64,000 bases of DNA, from contig JALMLS010000085.1 of assembly GCA_038496445.1 (NCBI GenBank), positions 62,001 to 126,000 on the forward strand, given 5' to 3'. This stretch comes from Trichosphaerium sp. ATCC 40318. Taxonomy: Eukaryota > Discosea > Flabellinia > Trichosidae. A program made the position numbers and the translations under genes. This document shows positions 35,871-50,890 of this stretch, piece by piece. The notes under the pieces are model-generated. The model was not told where the DNA came from. It saw only the letters and a program-made list of their open reading frames with translations, and searched no databases. The stretch's first letter is position 1. Each line of letters opens with the position of its first letter.

Positions 35871-36696
35871 ATGAGACGCAATCATGTCAAACTAACAGGA
35901 TCAGTTAATCAAAAACAGACACGGCTTAAAAACAAATCTAAAGAGTGTTCTATTTTACGCAACACGTTGATATCACTTACAACGCTTTTATTCATATTTT
36001 CAATTTACAAATTAACAACAATGGAAACAACAAAGACCAAAACAGTGTGGTTCATCAGGTAGTGCTATAAGTACTAGTTTTAAGCTAATAACAACAAGAC
36101 ACGGACAAGCTGAACATAATCTCCGCAAACCGGGGTATCATGACATTCCAGACCCTGTATTAACACCGCTGGGCGTATCGCAAGTGAAATCTATTAGTGT
36201 TCCAAACCACATCGAAGTAATTATTACTTCTCCCTTTGTACGCACTCTACAAACAACAATGATTGGTCTAGAGAGCTTGATAAAGTCTAAACCGATAAAA
36301 ATTATTGCAAATCCTGATATTCAAGAGAGGAACGCTTGGGCTTGTGATACAGGTGCGTCAAACAACGATCACTACTGTAGTGAGTGTTAATTGAACTTCG
36401 TGCTAGGTTCTCCTAAAGATAAGATAGCCGCAGAATTCCCTTCTGTGGACTTTTCCTTACTCCCTAGTAATGATTGGTACAAGAAAGAAGGTGACTACGT
36501 TGCTACAGATGAAGCTGTTGAAGCTAGACTTGGTCGTTTCTTGGTATACCTTGAGCAGCGTCCAGAGAGTGCAATTGCAGTTGTTGCACATCATGGTGTT
36601 CTGAAAGTACTTTTTGATGGCCTTGATTTGAAAAACGGTGAGGTCCAGAAGCGCCAGCTGGTAAAACGCGATGGAAGAATCGTACTTATTAAATAA
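35871..36696 (+). CDS. membrane-anchored histidine phosphatase (phosphoglycerate mutase-like)
   Basis: Exons 35871-36058, 36099-36379 and 36407-36696. The catalytic histidine motif is rebuilt across the first intron: VWFI-RHGQAEHNL. Other blocks are IITSPFVRTLQTT (second Arg), NPDIQERNAW (Glu) and AVVAHHGVL (second His), so the histidine phosphatase core is complete. From ATG 35871 the N-terminus is basic and then hydrophobic (NTLISLTTLLFIFSIYKL), a possible type II membrane anchor; METTKTKTVWF inside exon 1 is an alternative start giving a soluble form. The second intron is 27 nt and contains an in-frame TAA. The DTG...EFPxxDFSLLP sequence resembles fungal and plant phosphomutase-like phosphatases of unknown substrate. 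Confidence 0.87.
36380..36406 (+). other. 27-nt intron in the histidine phosphatase gene
   Basis: It starts gtgagt and ends gtgctag. The length is a multiple of three and the unspliced frame hits TAA. Splicing joins HYC to SSPKDKIAAEFP, restoring the family pattern before the DFSLLP block. Confidence 0.8.
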
Positions 36697-37173
36697 TTAA
36701 AGAAGCACGTGTTGCAGAGTAATCGTGTTTTCAAAAAATACTTTTCAGATTGAACATCTTTGCGGAAGCCTATAGGCATACCACGAAAGTAAAATTGAAA
36801 GTGAACAACGTTTTATAAGTGCTATTATTGCCTCAAAGTTTTTTCTAAGTCAGTTTTCGCAACTCCCGCGTTAAGTTTACCTTTTTAGATATTGCTTTGC
36901 TTAAATTGCTTGATTAAGGCGTTCTATTACTGTCACAGTACGAAAATTGCTACTACATACAAACACAAGTGTATTGCGTTGAAATAAAACGACAAAAGGG
37001 TAATTATAGCGTACAGTAGAGAAATTGCCTGCATTAGCGAAGAGCATTATTTATTTACCTCTAAACGCATTAAATCGAGGTGAGCGCGCCATAATAGAGG
37101 ATTTGTAAATTTACTGTAACTCTTACTGAATTTCCGTCTAACTTTGCCAGTTACGCTCTGAGGTTATACAAAA
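36697..37173. other. intergenic spacer
   Basis: About 480 nt with a CACGTG about 10 nt after the phosphatase stop (near 36706). No gene seen. Confidence 0.5.
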
Positions 37174-40663
<3,490 letters not shown>

Positions 40664-40934
40664 TAAAAAAAAATAAATTGACAAGGAATATTATTTAACA
40701 AAGTACTTGTCATCTGCCGTAACAACAACGGTTTTATTTAATATGCCAACATAACCCAGTACACATAATTAATAAGAAATATTTGTTTCTGTTTCAACGA
40801 ATACAACTCAACGAAGAACTTACTTTTCTGATTGTTTCGCGAAATGATTTTTTTTCAGGAAAAAACGGACGTCTCACAACGTCAAAATCTTTTAGCGCCT
40901 AAGTGATTTGCAAGGCAATTGACCTGTTTATCAG

Positions 40935-43430
40935 ATGGCGTACTACGAAGACGACTCCATCGACGAAGTACAGGCAGCAAACAGAAAGGCGTTGTATGAC
41001 TACAATGAAGCTGGTGTTGATAATACTGGCTATACAACGTTTACAGAAAGTGACATTGAGTCTTCATTTGATTCCTATGAAAGTGAAGACGAGTTACGCC
41101 CTTCTAACGATAAATTGGACAAGGTAAAGCGTATTTAGAGCGATTTTAGTATAAATCTGGCGTTTAGGATTGGAATAAAGAATTTCAAGCCGCAATGGCC
41201 ATGGAGAATGGTCTAGCGAAGTACCAGGCGATAACAAATTTAGCGCAAGATTTTAGCTATGTACAACTCCAGAACGTATCCACACTGTACTAACTTTACC
41301 AGGCATCACGCCTTTACGCTAAGGTGATAGTTTCGGAGTTGTATGTAGACGATGAATTAAAAACAATCAAACCAGTTAAAATAGGTGGTGTAGCAGGAGG
41401 TACGTCATATACAACCATAAAGCAATCGTTTAACGCAACTTCTAAAATAAATTCCGAAATAGGATCCAAAGTACGCTGATTTTCAATAAAACGCACTGTT
41501 GAGTTACTAAACCTTGTGCAGTATATTTGCCAAGGTACTTGAAAGATAGAGGATCAAGTTATTCGTGACATTGTTACAATTTAGGTATTTTATTTAAATT
41601 CGCTCTTGATATTGAAGGATTGTATGGTAAGCGTGGTTTTTCTATCATTTCAAACGGTTTAGAAAATGTAACAAAAGAAAATCTTCTTTCGATGGTTGCT
41701 TCTCTTAGAACTGTTCTAAATGCTTCTAGGTGGTGATGAGTTCGCTATGAAGGCTGCTAATCATGAATTACATGGTTTAATGTGCTATATGGACCAAGAG
41801 ATACCAAGTAAAACGCGCTTACTGTTTTTTTCTAATGACATTAGGTGTCAACTTTCCTCTCATGTGTTTGATCGATTATAGAGGTTTTCGTGTAGTTTCA
41901 ATGTCATTATTACCTCTAGGAGGTGATACACTTATTTATGGAAGTTGTAATGGCGGACATGATGTATACGCATCAGACAAGAAGTTCAATGCTGTCATGA
42001 AAGATGTAAGAGACTCACTTTTTTGTTTGACTTTAACTCTTCTTCTGTTTAGGCAGCAAAGAAACTGAATTTAAGAGGACATATTTGTGGAATGAAGGAT
42101 CAGAAAATGATACATGGTCCTGCTGATATAGAAGGTCATCGAAGCAAACTGGTTAGTAAACAAAAAAAGATTATTTCAAGGAAAAAATCTAAAAATAAAT
42201 GTATTTGACTGTTCTGTTCTAGGATGGTAAATATTATCTATTGGATTTTGCTAGAGTGTGCGTTGAATATATAGTTCTGTTTTTATTACAGTAATTGGGG
42301 TTTTTATTTTATTTTTAGGATGCCACCTCAACGTAAAGAAAAAGGTGTCAATGATAAGAAAAAAACACATCTTTATGAATTATTACGTCCTGAATTCGTA
42401 AGATTTTATTCAAAGCCATTGAGTTCAGATGCATTGACTGGTATGGGTAGACATGACGAAAAATTTAAGGAGTATAACAAAGATGTACGTGAACAATACC
42501 CAATTCGAAATTAACCTTTTTTTGTTCGACCTGTTAGGCAAGTGATGCAAGTGAAATGTTGTTTTGTGAAACTATTCCACAAATGGCAGTTTGGTTAGAT
42601 TCTTTACAATCTTGTCCTCATGGTCAAGCTTTAGTTGACGCCATACATCGTAAAGGTAAGGTGAAAAACTGCCTTTTACCAGATCCATTAATTTTGGGAT
42701 TCTTCTTTTTTTCTTTTTTTCTTCTTTGTCGTTTTAATTTTAATGTTATGGTAGGTATAAATTGCAGACATTTGGGTCGTTTGCGTATGGCATCTGAGAA
42801 TGATGATACGAAGAAAAAGTGTCTTGAAGAAATGATAACAAGAGTATTAAAAGATAGATTAAACGCTTTTCTCAGAGCTGAGATGGAACGTATTAAAGTG
42901 CCTGCAGAGCAACCTTATCGTCTTCTTATCAAGAATCTTCTTGATGCTGTATTCGTTGTAGACAGGAAGAAGATTTGGTGTGGGGTAATTAAACAGATAA
43001 TAGACAGTGGCGTAGTTACTAACCAAGAATTTTTTAAGAAACTTAAGAAATGGATTCGCAAAAAGTTTCACTGTGGCCTAACAGTAGAGGAAAAGGCTAA
43101 AACTTTTGATTTGTTATCTATTATAGATGTTCAATATATCATTGAACGATTACAAACTATCACGTGCATTAAAATCAAATCCAACGCGATATCTTCACTC
43201 GTTTATGGCGCAGGTTGCATGTACGTTTCAAAAAACCCCTAACCCCTCATTTTGTCTTACTTACTCCTATAGTGTTACTGCAGATGTATGCAAAGTTGGT
43301 GTAAGTGTAAAGAATATAAACTTAGTAGGTAAGATAGAGTTGTATTGTTGTGTCTGGAATACGTTGCGAAACCAAAAAAAAATTGAACTAAAAAAGAAAG
43401 TTAAAGATCTTTTCACTAATACGTTATAGC
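40935..43430 (+). CDS. CLU-domain protein (clustered mitochondria homolog family)
   Basis: Start ATG 40935 with an acidic N-terminus (MAYYEDDSIDEVQAANRKAL). The CLU domain reads across exons as ILFKFALDIEGLYG, FAMKAANHELHGLMCYM, FPLMCLIDYRGFRVVSMSLL, TLIYGSCNGGHDVYASD, KKLNLRGHICG, HGPADIEGHRSKLDGKYYLL, DFARVMPPQR, LYELLRPEFVRFYSKPLSSD, and the catalytic-like IHRKGINCRHLGRLRM, MITRVLKDRLNAF. All the expected CLU blocks are there. Later sequence (FHCGLTVEEKAKTFDLLS, YIIERLQTITCIKIK) continues the family pattern. The 3' end is unclear: small exons to about 43430 lead without an obvious stop or spacer into the LRR gene, so the two may be one gene. CLU proteins bind mRNAs for mitochondrial proteins and affect mitochondrial distribution. 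Confidence 0.82.
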
Positions 43431-43431
43431 T

Positions 43432-45980
43432 ATGGCCTCTGCAAAACAACTTAGTCTAGAGGCTCTCAAAGTTACTGGATCAGAATCAAACAGACTTTTT
43501 AAAGATTCTATGCGTAAATTCAAGGTAAGTAAACCAGAAGAAAAGACAGCATGGATTTTTATATTTTCCTAAACTTTATCTCAGGAAGCTCTTCATGCAA
43601 CACCTGCTAGTGGTCTTATACTCTATGAATGGGGGATGGCTCTTTGGAGATATGCTAAGTCAATAAAACTAAACTGGAAACGATTAATTTACACTTCTCA
43701 GGCGAAAGAGGTACTAAACGAAAGAAAATACTAAGTCACTAATCTCACTTAACAGAAATTGGTTCAAGCTGTTGCTATGAATAACACTGATCCTCATATG
43801 CATGTGCAATGTGGTATATTAACCATAGAGCACCTTATGAATCCTCACCTTCTTTGGAATCATGCCCGTAGAGAGTCTTATGACAGTGAAGAATTCAGTG
43901 TATGTTTGTCATATGAATTATTTGTTGTTTAACTGCTCTGTCTAGAATGCATTTAAAACAGCAACGATGCACCTTGAACAAGCTTTGGCACTAGATAAGA
44001 GTGGTGTAATTGCGCAGATTATAGCAAAGTACGCCTATGGAGCTGAACCGACATGTTTGCTGTCACTGATTCATGTACGCTTTTTTTTGGTCATATTTTT
44101 TGTGAACTTATGTTGGTATTAGATATCTGAAGCCTTACCTAAAGCATTTGATGTGATTAAAGCTGATATGGTTTTGGAAAAGCGTACAGAGTTTCAGTGT
44201 AATAACTCGGCCTTTGTCAGCAAAAAAACACTTGAAAGACTTGTATCTTTAATGCCAAACCTGAGCGTTCTACAAGTAAGTGAAGTCAAATATGTTTACT
44301 TTTTTTTTAATGATCACTTGATTTAGATTCAACACAATGTTTATATAGACAATGACAGTCTAAAGCTTATGTCTGCAACTCACTTGAGTCATATCACAAC
44401 ACTATGTATTTCTGGATGTTCAAACATTACAAAGATTCCCAAGTCACTTAAAAACTTAAAAACACTAACAATATGTGACGTACCTGTTACATCACGTGAA
44501 TTTGGAGCTATTGCGAAAATGCACCCACAAATAACTTCACTTGACCTAAGTGGTTGTCGTCATATAACTGATGAAGTAGTTACTCTTATAGCAATGAATA
44601 TGACTAATCTAAGACGATTGGTTCTTGGTGCTTTTAGTAACTTATCAAGAAACCTTTTTTTCTGCTACAAGATGGAGACACCTACATTCCCTTTCCCTAA
44701 TTTAACGTACCTTGACTTACACGGATGTCAAAGGCTTTCAGAAGCGTCTATACAGTCAATATCAAAGTAAGCACAAGACAAAAAAAAAACTTTTTAGTTC
44801 ACGTGCAAAGAATTAACAATTCGTTTTTAGATGTGTTTCTTTGAAGACTCTTAAAGTTTCATTCCGTGTCAAGCCCAATGGTATGTGTTACCTCTTTTTT
44901 ATTGCAAATGTGCCCTAACATATAGCATAGAAAGTGGCAGCTGTAGAGGTGAAAGCGGTCATATAGCCATTGCAAAGAAGTGCACAAAACTTGAACACCT
45001 AGGCATGTGCAATAATTTTTTGTTAGTGCTAACTTTGGTTGTACAGACTTTGAATCATTTACTGTCACTGATAGTACAATGAAACAAATTGCTAAATCTT
45101 GTCCACTCATTCGTACCCTGGATTTGGGAACATGCAAAAACATTAAAGGTAGACACATCAAATACCTACTGCAAAAGGTACAATACAAAATTTCGGAAAA
45201 CACACGTGATTATTGTATACAAACCGTTTTTCATATTGACGTATTTTTTTGAAGGCCGAACATCTAGAAACGCTTAATTTAAGTTATGTGGAACTAGAAC
45301 CTAAGGCGTTTGTTGGTTTGGGAAAATGTGTAAGCAATAGTCTCCACGAATTGAACATCAATCACTGCTCGAACCTTGTCAATATAGACGAAATATTCAA
45401 GGCTTGTCCAAATATGCAAATTCTTAGGGCAGTTGGTGTCACATGTATAGTTGATAATACTCTTGATTGTATAGCAAAGTGCTGTAAGAATATCCAAGCT
45501 ATTGATGTATCCAAGTGTGGATTATTAACAGCAAAGGGTATTGCAAGTTTTGTTCGTCAAGTGCCAGATCTCAAAAAGCTTGGTTTGACTGCACTCCGTG
45601 TTAGTGAATCTCTTCTAAAAGAAATTGGAAATTGCTTACCGGAATTGACTGATTTAAGGTTAACCAATACCAAACATATGTCACAATGTTACCACACGTG
45701 CGTTAAAGCGAGGAAATCCTTTTTTTTTTTTTCTCTTTATTTGTTTTTTTTGAAATAATTCTTATTTTTCTTTACTTCTTTTTTTGACACTTTTGCTTCT
45801 TTCTTTAGGTTACAATACGTAGTACAACAGTGTAAAAAACTTGAGAATTTACAAGTTGAAGATTGTAATATACCAAAAGAGTTTTTACGTGATGGATTGA
45901 GGTATAAACAAACGAATCTAAGAATACATTTCATGGAAAAAACAGATGACATTAAAGCACAACTTAAAGTCTTGGTTTAA
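43432..45980 (+). CDS. leucine-rich repeat protein (AMN1/FBXL-like repeats), perhaps the 3' half of the CLU gene
   Basis: From ATG 43432 (MASAKQLSLEALKVTGSES) the first exons encode helical, TPR-like sequence (SGLILYEWGMALWRYAKSIK; FKTATMHLEQALALDKS). From about 44230 there are Cys-type LRRs of the FBXL/AMN1 kind: LSHITTLCISGCSNIT, ITSLDLSGCRHITDEVV, LTYLDLHGCQRLSEASI, IRTLDLGTCKNIKG, LHELNINHCSNLVNI, IQAIDVSKCGLLTAKGI, LTDLRLTNTKHMSQ and LENLQVEDCNIPKE. It ends KAQLKVLV and TAA 45978-45980. No F-box is seen. Introns carry donors such as GTAAGT, GTACGC and GTGCGT. The TPR-like lead-in follows the CLU domain with no intergenic gap, and CLU proteins carry TPRs after the CLU domain, so a CLU-TPR-LRR fusion is quite possible. 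Confidence 0.75.
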
Positions 45981-46785
45981 AAAAAACGTACAAATACGGA
46001 ACTACTCTTCCTTTCAAAGGAAGTATACCACAACACCGATAAATATGATAAAACAATGCTTAGCATAATTCTTCAATAAACTATTAGACTCATGCAACTG
46101 GTTACTTTCCTAGTACAATTCACTTCATATGAAGGCAAGATTCATCACCACGATTTAAGGTTGTTGCAAGTTGAAAGGCGCAAAGTCGGAACTCATCATC
46201 GGTTCTAGGAGTATACACTTACAGATCCTAATATGTGGAATATTACACCAGGAGACTATGTGGGAAACCCAAATATGTAGAACTTTGTCAAAAAAAAGTC
46301 GAAAATTCGGCACACTAACTATCCTATATTATGCCATAGGAACTATTTAGAAAGCCCCCCTGAAAGGGGGAGTTTGTGGGGGAGAGCCTAGCGGCGACTG
46401 AGCGCCATAACCCAGTTGTCTCCCTTTGTGGCGAACAGTTCAATATCACTTTGACATTTTTTCGACTTTTTTTTCGACATTTTAGTACACACCGACTATG
46501 TTCTTCGTGCTGCCATTTAACAACTTTATTTTTTGATTGTTCGTGTATGGTAGTGCTGAACACGTGCTAAAATAAAACGACAAGCACCAAAATGAACAAA
46601 CGTGGTGGCCACACGTTCGCGAAAACCATACGGAACTTCGTTGTTGTATTTACAGAAAACAGCTATCCATAAAATACCTTTTGAGCTTACGTAGGCGTAT
46701 TTATACAAACAACACGTGATTATTTTTATTTTAAGTTAAACCGACGCACAAAACTCAATAATCACTATCAAGCTCGCAGTAAAAC
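45981..46785. other. intergenic region with a G/C hairpin and CACGTG sites
   Basis: No gene seen. CCCCCTGAAAGGGGG (46356-46370) forms a short perfect stem-loop. CACGTG occurs near 46562 and 46714, the latter about 70 nt upstream of the expansin start. Confidence 0.5.
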
Positions 46786-47502
46786 ATGAAATCGGTTATT
46801 GTTTTTCTTACATTGGTGATAACGACCACATACGCAGCGTCTGGCCAAGCCACATTTTATGGTGGAAACCCATTTGGAAACAGTTGTGGCGCTAACGGCC
46901 CATACACTGGTCACCCTATCAACGGTCATTACGCAGCAGCTGGTAGTACAATATTCAACGATGGCTATGGATGTGGTCGTTGTTACAGGATAACGTGTAC
47001 AGGACCGCAAATAAACCCTTTCTGCGATTGTACAGGTGGTAGCGCTCAAATAGTCCAAATCATCGATCAATGCCCAGAATGCTCCTCCACTCATTTTGAT
47101 TTGAATTTGGACACTGCAGCCGCTGTAGTAGGCTCTTCGAGCGCGGCTTTAGCATGTGGTGTGATAGGTATCACGTTCGAACGCGTACAGTGCGACATCC
47201 CTGGAGGCTTCATAATCAGGAACAAGGCTGGCACTAGCAAGTGGTGGTATGGATTCCACATGGACAATGTATCAGGCTGGGGTAATGTTAATAGTGTGCA
47301 GTTATTCAAGGGTTCCACCGTCGTTGCCACGTGCGACAAAAGCCAGGGAACATCATTCTTTTATTGCTCGCTTATAACAACCCTTCCCAACCCACCTTTG
47401 ACAGTTAAGCTTTTTGGGGATTTCGGAACAACAACAACAGCCACCGATTGTATTTCAAGCTACAACGGCGGTGCCACGTTTAAATGTTCTCCAAACTTGT
47501 AA
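46786..47502 (+). CDS. expansin-like secreted protein
   Basis: Single exon, 238 residues. A signal peptide (MKSVIVFLTLVITTTYAAS) is followed by the double-psi beta-barrel domain: GQATFYGGNPFGNSCG, DGYGCGRCYRITCTG, and STHFDLNLDTAAAV with the HFD motif of plant and amoeba expansins. The second, beta-sandwich domain begins near GIIT/ITFERVQCDIPGGFII and continues WWYGFHMDNVSGWGNVNSVQ. Length and two-domain layout match true expansins, which loosen cellulose-containing walls without hydrolysis. In dictyostelids and other protists such proteins act on cellulose walls. Intronless, unlike most neighbours. Two CACGTG sites lie upstream. Confidence 0.9.
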   Translation: MKSVIVFLTLVITTTYAASGQATFYGGNPFGNSCGANGPYTGHPINGHYAAAGSTIFNDGYGCGRCYRITCTGPQINPFCDCTGGSAQIVQIIDQCPECSSTHFDLNLDTAAAVVGSSSAALACGVIGITFERVQCDIPGGFIIRNKAGTSKWWYGFHMDNVSGWGNVNSVQLFKGSTVVATCDKSQGTSFFYCSLITTLPNPPLTVKLFGDFGTTTTATDCISSYNGGATFKCSPNL

Positions 47503-47621
47503 AACCGCAATAAACATCAAATTCCCGCTTCAAAACAACATTATTTGTTACTTTAAATCAGTTATGAATGCCTCTACAATAGGTAAGATCAAATCTTTAT
47601 ATCTATTTTACACTACATACT

Positions 47622-48122
47622 TCACTCACGTATCCTTAGTACCAGGTGTAAGGTTACTTGATATTCCATGTTATAGTCGCAAAGAGTTTTGTCATCATCA
47701 CTTAGAGCCTTGCCAGCAAATATAATCCTTTGTTGCTCTGGTGGTGCACCCGACTTGTCTTGTATCAGTTCCTTTAGTTTAGCAACTGTAATTCCAAGGT
47801 CAATATCGGTTAAATGATAAGTTTGTCCTACAAGCGTTTTGATGTATATTTGACGCAGCACGTGTCCAGGGTAGCTTATATTCAGTTCATCGCCGTCTTT
47901 TAAGCCTAATTCGCCGATTGTCGTTGTATTATCGTTAACCTCTATCTGTTCACCTCCGCTTTTCGTGTATGATAAAAATATGCCTTCTACACCGCCTGAG
48001 AGCTTTAAATTGTCTGGTGAAATAAGTTGTTGTTTTAATGTGGCAACTGTCGTAGAACTGGCCAATGCTTTCTTTGTAGAGCCTTTGTAAGGTCCCCATA
48101 TTTTTACGTTTACCTTGCTCAT
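47622..48122 (-). CDS. tandem ubiquitin-like protein without a Gly-Gly tail
   Basis: From ATG 48122 ([20 protein letters not shown]) a first, divergent ubiquitin-like unit ([13 protein letters not shown] end) is followed by a second closer to ubiquitin: [69 protein letters not shown]. It ends Arg-Ile-Arg-Glu and stop at 47622 instead of Leu-Arg-Gly-Gly, so it cannot be conjugated as written. Splicing to a downstream exon with GG was looked for and not found. Single exon of 166 codons. It may act as a non-conjugated ubiquitin-like adaptor or be an evolved polyubiquitin remnant. It is convergent with the expansin gene about 120 nt away. Confidence 0.8.
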   Translation of the reverse strand: MSKVNVKIWGPYKGSTKKALASSTTVATLKQQLISPDNLKLSGGVEGIFLSYTKSGGEQIEVNDNTTTIGELGLKDGDELNISYPGHVLRQIYIKTLVGQTYHLTDIDLGITVAKLKELIQDKSGAPPEQQRIIFAGKALSDDDKTLCDYNMEYQVTLHLVLRIRE

Positions 48123-48841
48123 TACCCTTAGTTGTAGCAAAGATTTAGACTCAACTTAACTGATTTCTAAGTCACTTTATTGACCACCTGTGGTCTCTTT
48201 AGGTCAACGACATCTCTAGACCAGTCGACTATTTTGATAGCTAAGACAGTATCTCACATTCAACTTGTGTTTTGAAGAAGCAATTCTTGCAACATAGTGT
48301 GGCTAATGAGTTTTTTTTTCTATCTAAGCATGAAGTGATAGTTCCTGCCTTCAAAGTCATTTCGCCTTCAACAAGCGGACAAGCTAATGGTAGCGTCATT
48401 TATGTCACCAGTAAATCATAATCGTCTGCATTATGTTGTCGTAAGTAGCAAATATCTAGCTGTTTTACAGACACAGTTTTGAATATTCAATCCACGAATA
48501 ATTGGTGATTACTTTGCTGAAAGAACTTACGAAATTAATTAATTCCTGGTGGTTCAGAGTACCCATTACTGTTCATTAATCTATACAAACATTGTTCGAT
48601 TGTTCTTCCTCCAACAGGAACTATAGCAGAAGATAACAGAAATACAAGTCCTCATATACAAAGCTAATGCGAGTGCTGTTTGTCCAACATCAACAACCAC
48701 TCCAGTGAGCAGCTCTAATAATGTAAGTCCCACAAATACCCCTGGAATACAGTGTTAACAACAAACACGTTTTATTTGACTATTTAATTAATCTATCTAA
48801 CAACAAGCACATGTTTCTTTACTTTTTTTGGTGATGACCTT
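48123..48841. other. intergenic region
   Basis: No gene seen. Its right end (from about 48769) is the left edge of the segment duplicated in inverted form at 53187-54412. Confidence 0.5.
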
Positions 48842-50890
48842 TTATTCTTTTCCAGACCAACAAAAAATCGATAAATAAAAGGTGTTTGCAAAGTACCTGA
48901 ACCAACCATATAAAATATTATGAAACATCAGTAATGGAAAAACAAGTGTGTTGAATGATCTTATCAATAAACCGCTACTTTGAGTACCAGTTTTCTTGTT
49001 GGTACCAAAGTGTTTTTTCCTTCTTGTTTTTTTCATGCTGAACCATCTCTTTACCTCATCATCTGCCTCTGCAGCGGGCTTTCCAGTCTCAACCCATTCT
49101 TTATTGCTTATTAGCTTACCATCAACCCACATGCTTAATGATCTAAGTTGTCCATTTTCATGCCATTCCTTACTTTCACCGTTTTGTTTACCATTGGCCC
49201 AAGTGGCTTGAGACCTGATTTGTCCGGCTGAACGCCATTCTTTGTATTCACCATGCCGTTCACCTTTGACATAAGTGCTGTATTCTTTCAGTTGTCCATC
49301 TTCATACCACTCCTTTCTTACACCATCTATTTTATCATTGACCCAAGTTTCTTGAGAAATGAGTTGTCCGTTTTTGGACCAGCGTTTGGTTTCACCATGC
49401 TTTTCACCATTGATAAATGGGATAGATGCTATAAGCTGTCCGTTTTCATGCCATATTTTAGATTCACCATGTTGTTTGTTATCAACAAACATACACCAAC
49501 TCACAAGTTGTCCATTTTCATGCCACCCCTTTCTTTCGCCGTTTTCTTTACCATTGATCCAAGTACTTTGAGCTTTAAGTTGTCCGTTTTCATGCCACTC
49601 CTTACCTTCACCATTTATCTCACCACCATCAGTAAGTACGTAATGGACCTTAAGTCGGCCATTTTCATGCCACTCCTTTCGTTCACCATTTTGTTTACCA
49701 TTGGTCCAAGTGCTTTCAGCTTCAAGTTGCCCGTTTTTATACCACTGGTTAGCTTTGCCGTTTAGTTTACCATCAATCATTGTGCCACGCGCAATGAGTT
49801 GGCCATTTTCATACCACTCCTTAACTTTGCCGTTCTGTTTACCATTGACATAATTACTTTGAGATGATAGTTGCCCGTTTTCATACCACGTCTTAGCTTC
49901 GCCGTTCTGTTTACCATTGACCCAAGTGATTTGAGCTTTGAGGTGTCCGTTTTCGTACCAGTGGGTAAATTCGCCGTTTTGTTCGCCTTTGACACAGTTG
50001 CCTTGAGAATTAAGTTGTCCGTTTTTATACCACTGTTTGACTTCTCCTTCTATTTTACCATCGACCAATATCCATTGCGACTCAAGTTGCCCATTTTCAT
50101 GCCAGCATTGACATAATCCAGTTTTTGCATGTTCATGGGAACAAACTTTTCCGCTTTTATACCAACTGATCCATTTTCCTTTCGGTTCTAATGACTCATC
50201 AAAATGAGTGTTGATTGCTGCTCTCCTCGACAATGTATGGAACTTTGTGAATGTTTTCGAGTCGAAAGTACAGATGTACTGTTGGATATCACATGGAAGA
50301 TCTAACAAAGTCAAAGAAGACGACATTGTAGGTTCAAAAAAACTAAACAAGCGTTAGAACTGAGAATTTAAATGGTAAACCGTATGTGCTTTTGCACATA
50401 TGTTCTCAGCGGGACGGAACACGAAAAGGTCAAAAATCAAATAGATCCCAAAAAAAAAAAGAAACTGCACATGAGGCTGTTTTCGGCACGTGCTCGGTTA
50501 TTTGCTGTAAAGAAGGCCGTTACTTTTGTGTATTTTGTTGACCGAAAGCAAGGTAGGTACCAAGTGAGTTGACAATTTAAAGTGAGTTTAGAATGTAATA
50601 TCTAATCTTGGCGTTTTACTGCTGAATGAAGGCCTGTGTTTCTGTTGGTAGAATAGATATCCATTCAATAACTTAAAAAAAAGGTAAGCATCTGTACGAT
50701 TTAAGTGTTTTAGACCGCCTTTTGACGAACAAGTACATTGATTCTTAACACTGCGTTTACAGTCTGAGAATAAAATGCGTTCGGGATTTATGGTACAAAT
50801 GTTGTGTTGTGATACCGTACCTACTACGTTATTCCTTGTTGCGTCTGATACCTTTTTGTATTGTGACTTTAACTTAACTGAGTTTAGCTT
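48769..50890. repeat. source segment of a large inverted duplication
   Basis: This segment (MORN gene plus about 560 nt upstream) matches 53187-54412 in opposite orientation. Matching blocks include GTTAAGTTAAAGTCACAATA upstream and AAAGAATAAAAGGTCATCAC at the gene's 3' end. The copy is about 0.9 kb shorter. Confidence 0.8.
48842..50326 (-). CDS. F-box-like MORN (YwqK-type) repeat protein
   Basis: From ATG 50326 the N-terminus reads LTLLDLPCDIQQYICTFD then SRRAAINTHFDESLEPKGKW, an F-box-like helix pair. It is followed by about 15 tandem repeats of roughly 23 residues with the consensus G-K-x-N-G-x-x-K-x-W-Y-E-N-G-Q-L-x-x-x-x-x-x-(V/I)-(N/D), for example GKQNGEAKTWYENGQL. This is the MORN/YwqK class. 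The C-terminus adds a basic linker (KKTRRKKHFGTNKKTG) and a hydrophobic, aromatic tail (LLMFHNILYGWFRYF). Single exon. Paralogs lie at 52152 and 59952, plus a broken copy at 53525. Similar F-box-like/MORN proteins are abundant in some large DNA viruses, so a viral gene source is possible. Role unknown; MORN repeats often bind proteins or membranes. Confidence 0.85.
   Translation of the reverse strand: MSSSLTLLDLPCDIQQYICTFDSKTFTKFHTLSRRAAINTHFDESLEPKGKWISWYKSGKVCSHEHAKTGLCQCWHENGQLESQWILVDGKIEGEVKQWYKNGQLNSQGNCVKGEQNGEFTHWYENGHLKAQITWVNGKQNGEAKTWYENGQLSSQSNYVNGKQNGKVKEWYENGQLIARGTMIDGKLNGKANQWYKNGQLEAESTWTNGKQNGERKEWHENGRLKVHYVLTDGGEINGEGKEWHENGQLKAQSTWINGKENGERKGWHENGQLVSWCMFVDNKQHGESKIWHENGQLIASIPFINGEKHGETKRWSKNGQLISQETWVNDKIDGVRKEWYEDGQLKEYSTYVKGERHGEYKEWRSAGQIRSQATWANGKQNGESKEWHENGQLRSLSMWVDGKLISNKEWVETGKPAAEADDEVKRWFSMKKTRRKKHFGTNKKTGTQSSGLLIRSFNTLVFPLLMFHNILYGWFRYFANTFYLSIFCWSGKE

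Noticed and set aside
744-36390. In-frame stops in the GGCT-like and histidine phosphatase genes as evidence for a reassigned genetic code
   Set aside because: Removing 27-nt introns with GT...AG ends explains both, and TAA, TAG and TGA all end other genes at conserved C-termini.
46356-46370. C5/G5 hairpin as a bacterial-type terminator
   Set aside because: The context is a eukaryotic intergenic region without a T-run after the stem; it may be a repeat fragment, but no function is supported.
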